This document shows positions 63,173-64,000 of a DNA stretch of 64,000 bases, piece after piece (within the stretch, counting starts at the first letter, position 1; every line of letters starts with the position of its first letter). The notes beneath the pieces were generated by a model. It saw only the letters and a list, made by a program, of their open reading frames with translations, did not search any database and had not been told where the DNA came from. Location of the stretch: NCBI GenBank assembly GCA_910588495.1, contig CAJUPU010000014.1:5017-69016 (forward strand), read 5' to 3'. The translations under genes and the position numbers were made by a program. The DNA is from an uncultured Oscillospiraceae bacterium. Lineage in GTDB: Bacteria > Bacillota > Clostridia > Oscillospirales > Oscillospiraceae.

Positions 63173-64000
63173 TTCCATGATTTTGCCTATTCTGCTGCCT
63201 CTGCAACTGTTGCAGTTTCTGACGGATAGATACCGGTTCCACAGTTTCATCCAACATCTCGGCAACATCCATTTGGCTCTGTGCAAGCGTCCTGGAATCA
63301 AATTTCTTGCCATAGGCGGCTTGTAACTGCTGAATTGCTTCGTGCTCCTTATCAGGCCGGATGGTCCGACGGGCCTCGGCCAGTTCTGCGTCATCGAAAT
63401 CAAACGCCTGCTGGCGCAGTTCTGAAAATTCTGGCAACGCTGCCCCCAACTCGCCAGAACACTTTGTCTCCTGCTGGTTCAGCGTTTCTAAAGAGGATTC
63501 CATAGAAGCAACACGTTTTTTGACTTTAGCCATACCGTGATCATCCGCACAATTAAACTGATTGAGCAGCAGGGCCTTCTCGTTTTTCAATTCCTCAATA
63601 TCTTCCGTCAGACCAGCGATTTTCTGAGTCAATTCCCGATGCCGGAATACCTGGATTGCCGGGACAGCTTTTTTCTCATCCAGCAATATTCGGCGCTCCC
63701 GAATCTTATCTTTGAGATGTCTAACGATATTCTCATACCTTCTGAGATCAGGCTTGACAACTCTGAGGGGGCTGGTGAAATTCTTTTTCCCAGCCCCAAT
63801 ATGCAAAAGATGATACCGAAAGATTATCAACTTTTGTCGAACGGTTTCCATCGCCTCCGCAATCGCCGGAACAGCGTTTTTCGCTGCGTCTATCAGTTTC
63901 TTAACCAGCGATTTTAGCTCCCACAGAAAGGCGTTGTCTGCCTTGATCTGCCGGTTCAGTTCACAGCGGTCAGAAACGACCCCTTTCTGCTCCAGCGCAC
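63150..64000 (-). CDS. C-terminal part of MobA/MobL-type relaxase (5' end outside window)
   Basis: An open frame of about 283 codons running off the window edge. It reads GVVSDRCELNRQIKADNAFL, LVKKLIDAAKNAVPAIAEAM, ETVRQKLIIFRYHLLHIGAG and then long coiled coil (RYENIVRHLKDKIRERRILL). This is the helical region that follows the relaxase domain in MobQ/MobL proteins of Clostridia. The catalytic Tyr and His motifs would lie upstream and are not visible. It ends in a Gln/Arg-rich tail. Supports a mobilisable element. Confidence 0.82.
   Translation of the reverse strand, partial: ALEQKGVVSDRCELNRQIKADNAFLWELKSLVKKLIDAAKNAVPAIAEAMETVRQKLIIFRYHLLHIGAGKKNFTSPLRVVKPDLRRYENIVRHLKDKIRERRILLDEKKAVPAIQVFRHRELTQKIAGLTEDIEELKNEKALLLNQFNCADDHGMAKVKKRVASMESSLETLNQQETKCSGELGAALPEFSELRQQAFDFDDAELAEARRTIRPDKEHEAIQQLQAAYGKKFDSRTLAQSQMDVAEMLDETVEPVSIRQKLQQLQRQQNRQNHGKERGQER

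Larger units (their letters stand above)
54136..64000. mobile_element. Integrated mobilisable element or genomic island (right end outside window)
   Basis: The GC content drops clearly relative to the preceding operon. Content: serine recombinase remnant, type I restriction-modification, ImmA/IrrE protease, SLOG-like protein, Xre regulator and a relaxase. The left edge breaks repeat copy C. The other end and attachment site are not visible. Confidence 0.7.

Overview
The window looks like chromosome of a GC-rich gut Bacillota of the Oscillospiraceae type (Flavonifractor / Lawsonibacter / Pseudoflavonifractor-like). This is inferred from strong G/C codon preference, Firmicute-type signals (consensus sigma-A promoters, CIRCE, T-box, AAGGAGG ribosome sites), an SLH-type surface protein, ComEC/HolA/RNase M5, GatCAB with an archaeal-type AspRS, and an anaerobic-style cobalamin operon. 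No rRNA, tRNA or CRISPR array was seen.

Region by region. 1-3744 is the end of an iron/heme/corrinoid-type ABC importer locus (frameshifted surface protein, lipoprotein, FecCD permease, ATPase). 4279-8160 carries one very large SLH surface protein with its own promoter and a strong terminator. 8170-9168 holds a small tail-fibre-like protein and a compact sRNA / antisense mini-ORF locus that resembles a type I toxin-antitoxin module. 9169-12402 is a three-gene unit (ParB-like/BMP fusion, phosphoesterase, NUDIX). 12435-19160 has a Na+/amino-acid symporter and the T-box-controlled aspS-gatC-gatA-gatB operon for indirect Asn/Gln-tRNA synthesis. 19158-21595 has DNA repair and SSB-like genes and two small conserved unknowns. 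21601-26681 is the CIRCE-controlled hrcA-grpE-dnaK-dnaJ operon. 26901-30489 has a GT39 membrane glycosyltransferase, a PHP phosphatase and rpiB. 30695-34743 (minus strand) is comEC-holA-rnmV; 34886-38889 has a HAD phosphatase, a ferritin-like protein and PcrA.

39061-53983 is a single minus-strand cobalamin operon of seventeen tightly overlapping genes (cbiD to cobO), driven by a consensus-like promoter and a cobalamin riboswitch. It covers corrin ring methylation, amidation, adenosylation, aminopropanol attachment and nucleotide loop assembly; cbiG and a cobalt chelatase are not in it.

From about 54136 to the window end the DNA becomes visibly AT-richer and the content changes to mobile-element genes: an N-terminally truncated large serine recombinase, a complete type I restriction-modification operon with an ImmA/IrrE protease as fourth gene, a SLOG-like protein, an Xre regulator with a palindromic operator, and the C-terminal part of a MobA/MobL-type relaxase. 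It enters by interrupting a copy of a dispersed repeat.

The most unusual material is non-coding: a family of about 165-bp hairpin repeats (three copies) whose arms differ between copies but stay complementary; a second family (four copies) sitting at gene 3' ends; and the sRNA/mini-ORF locus at 8724-8945.
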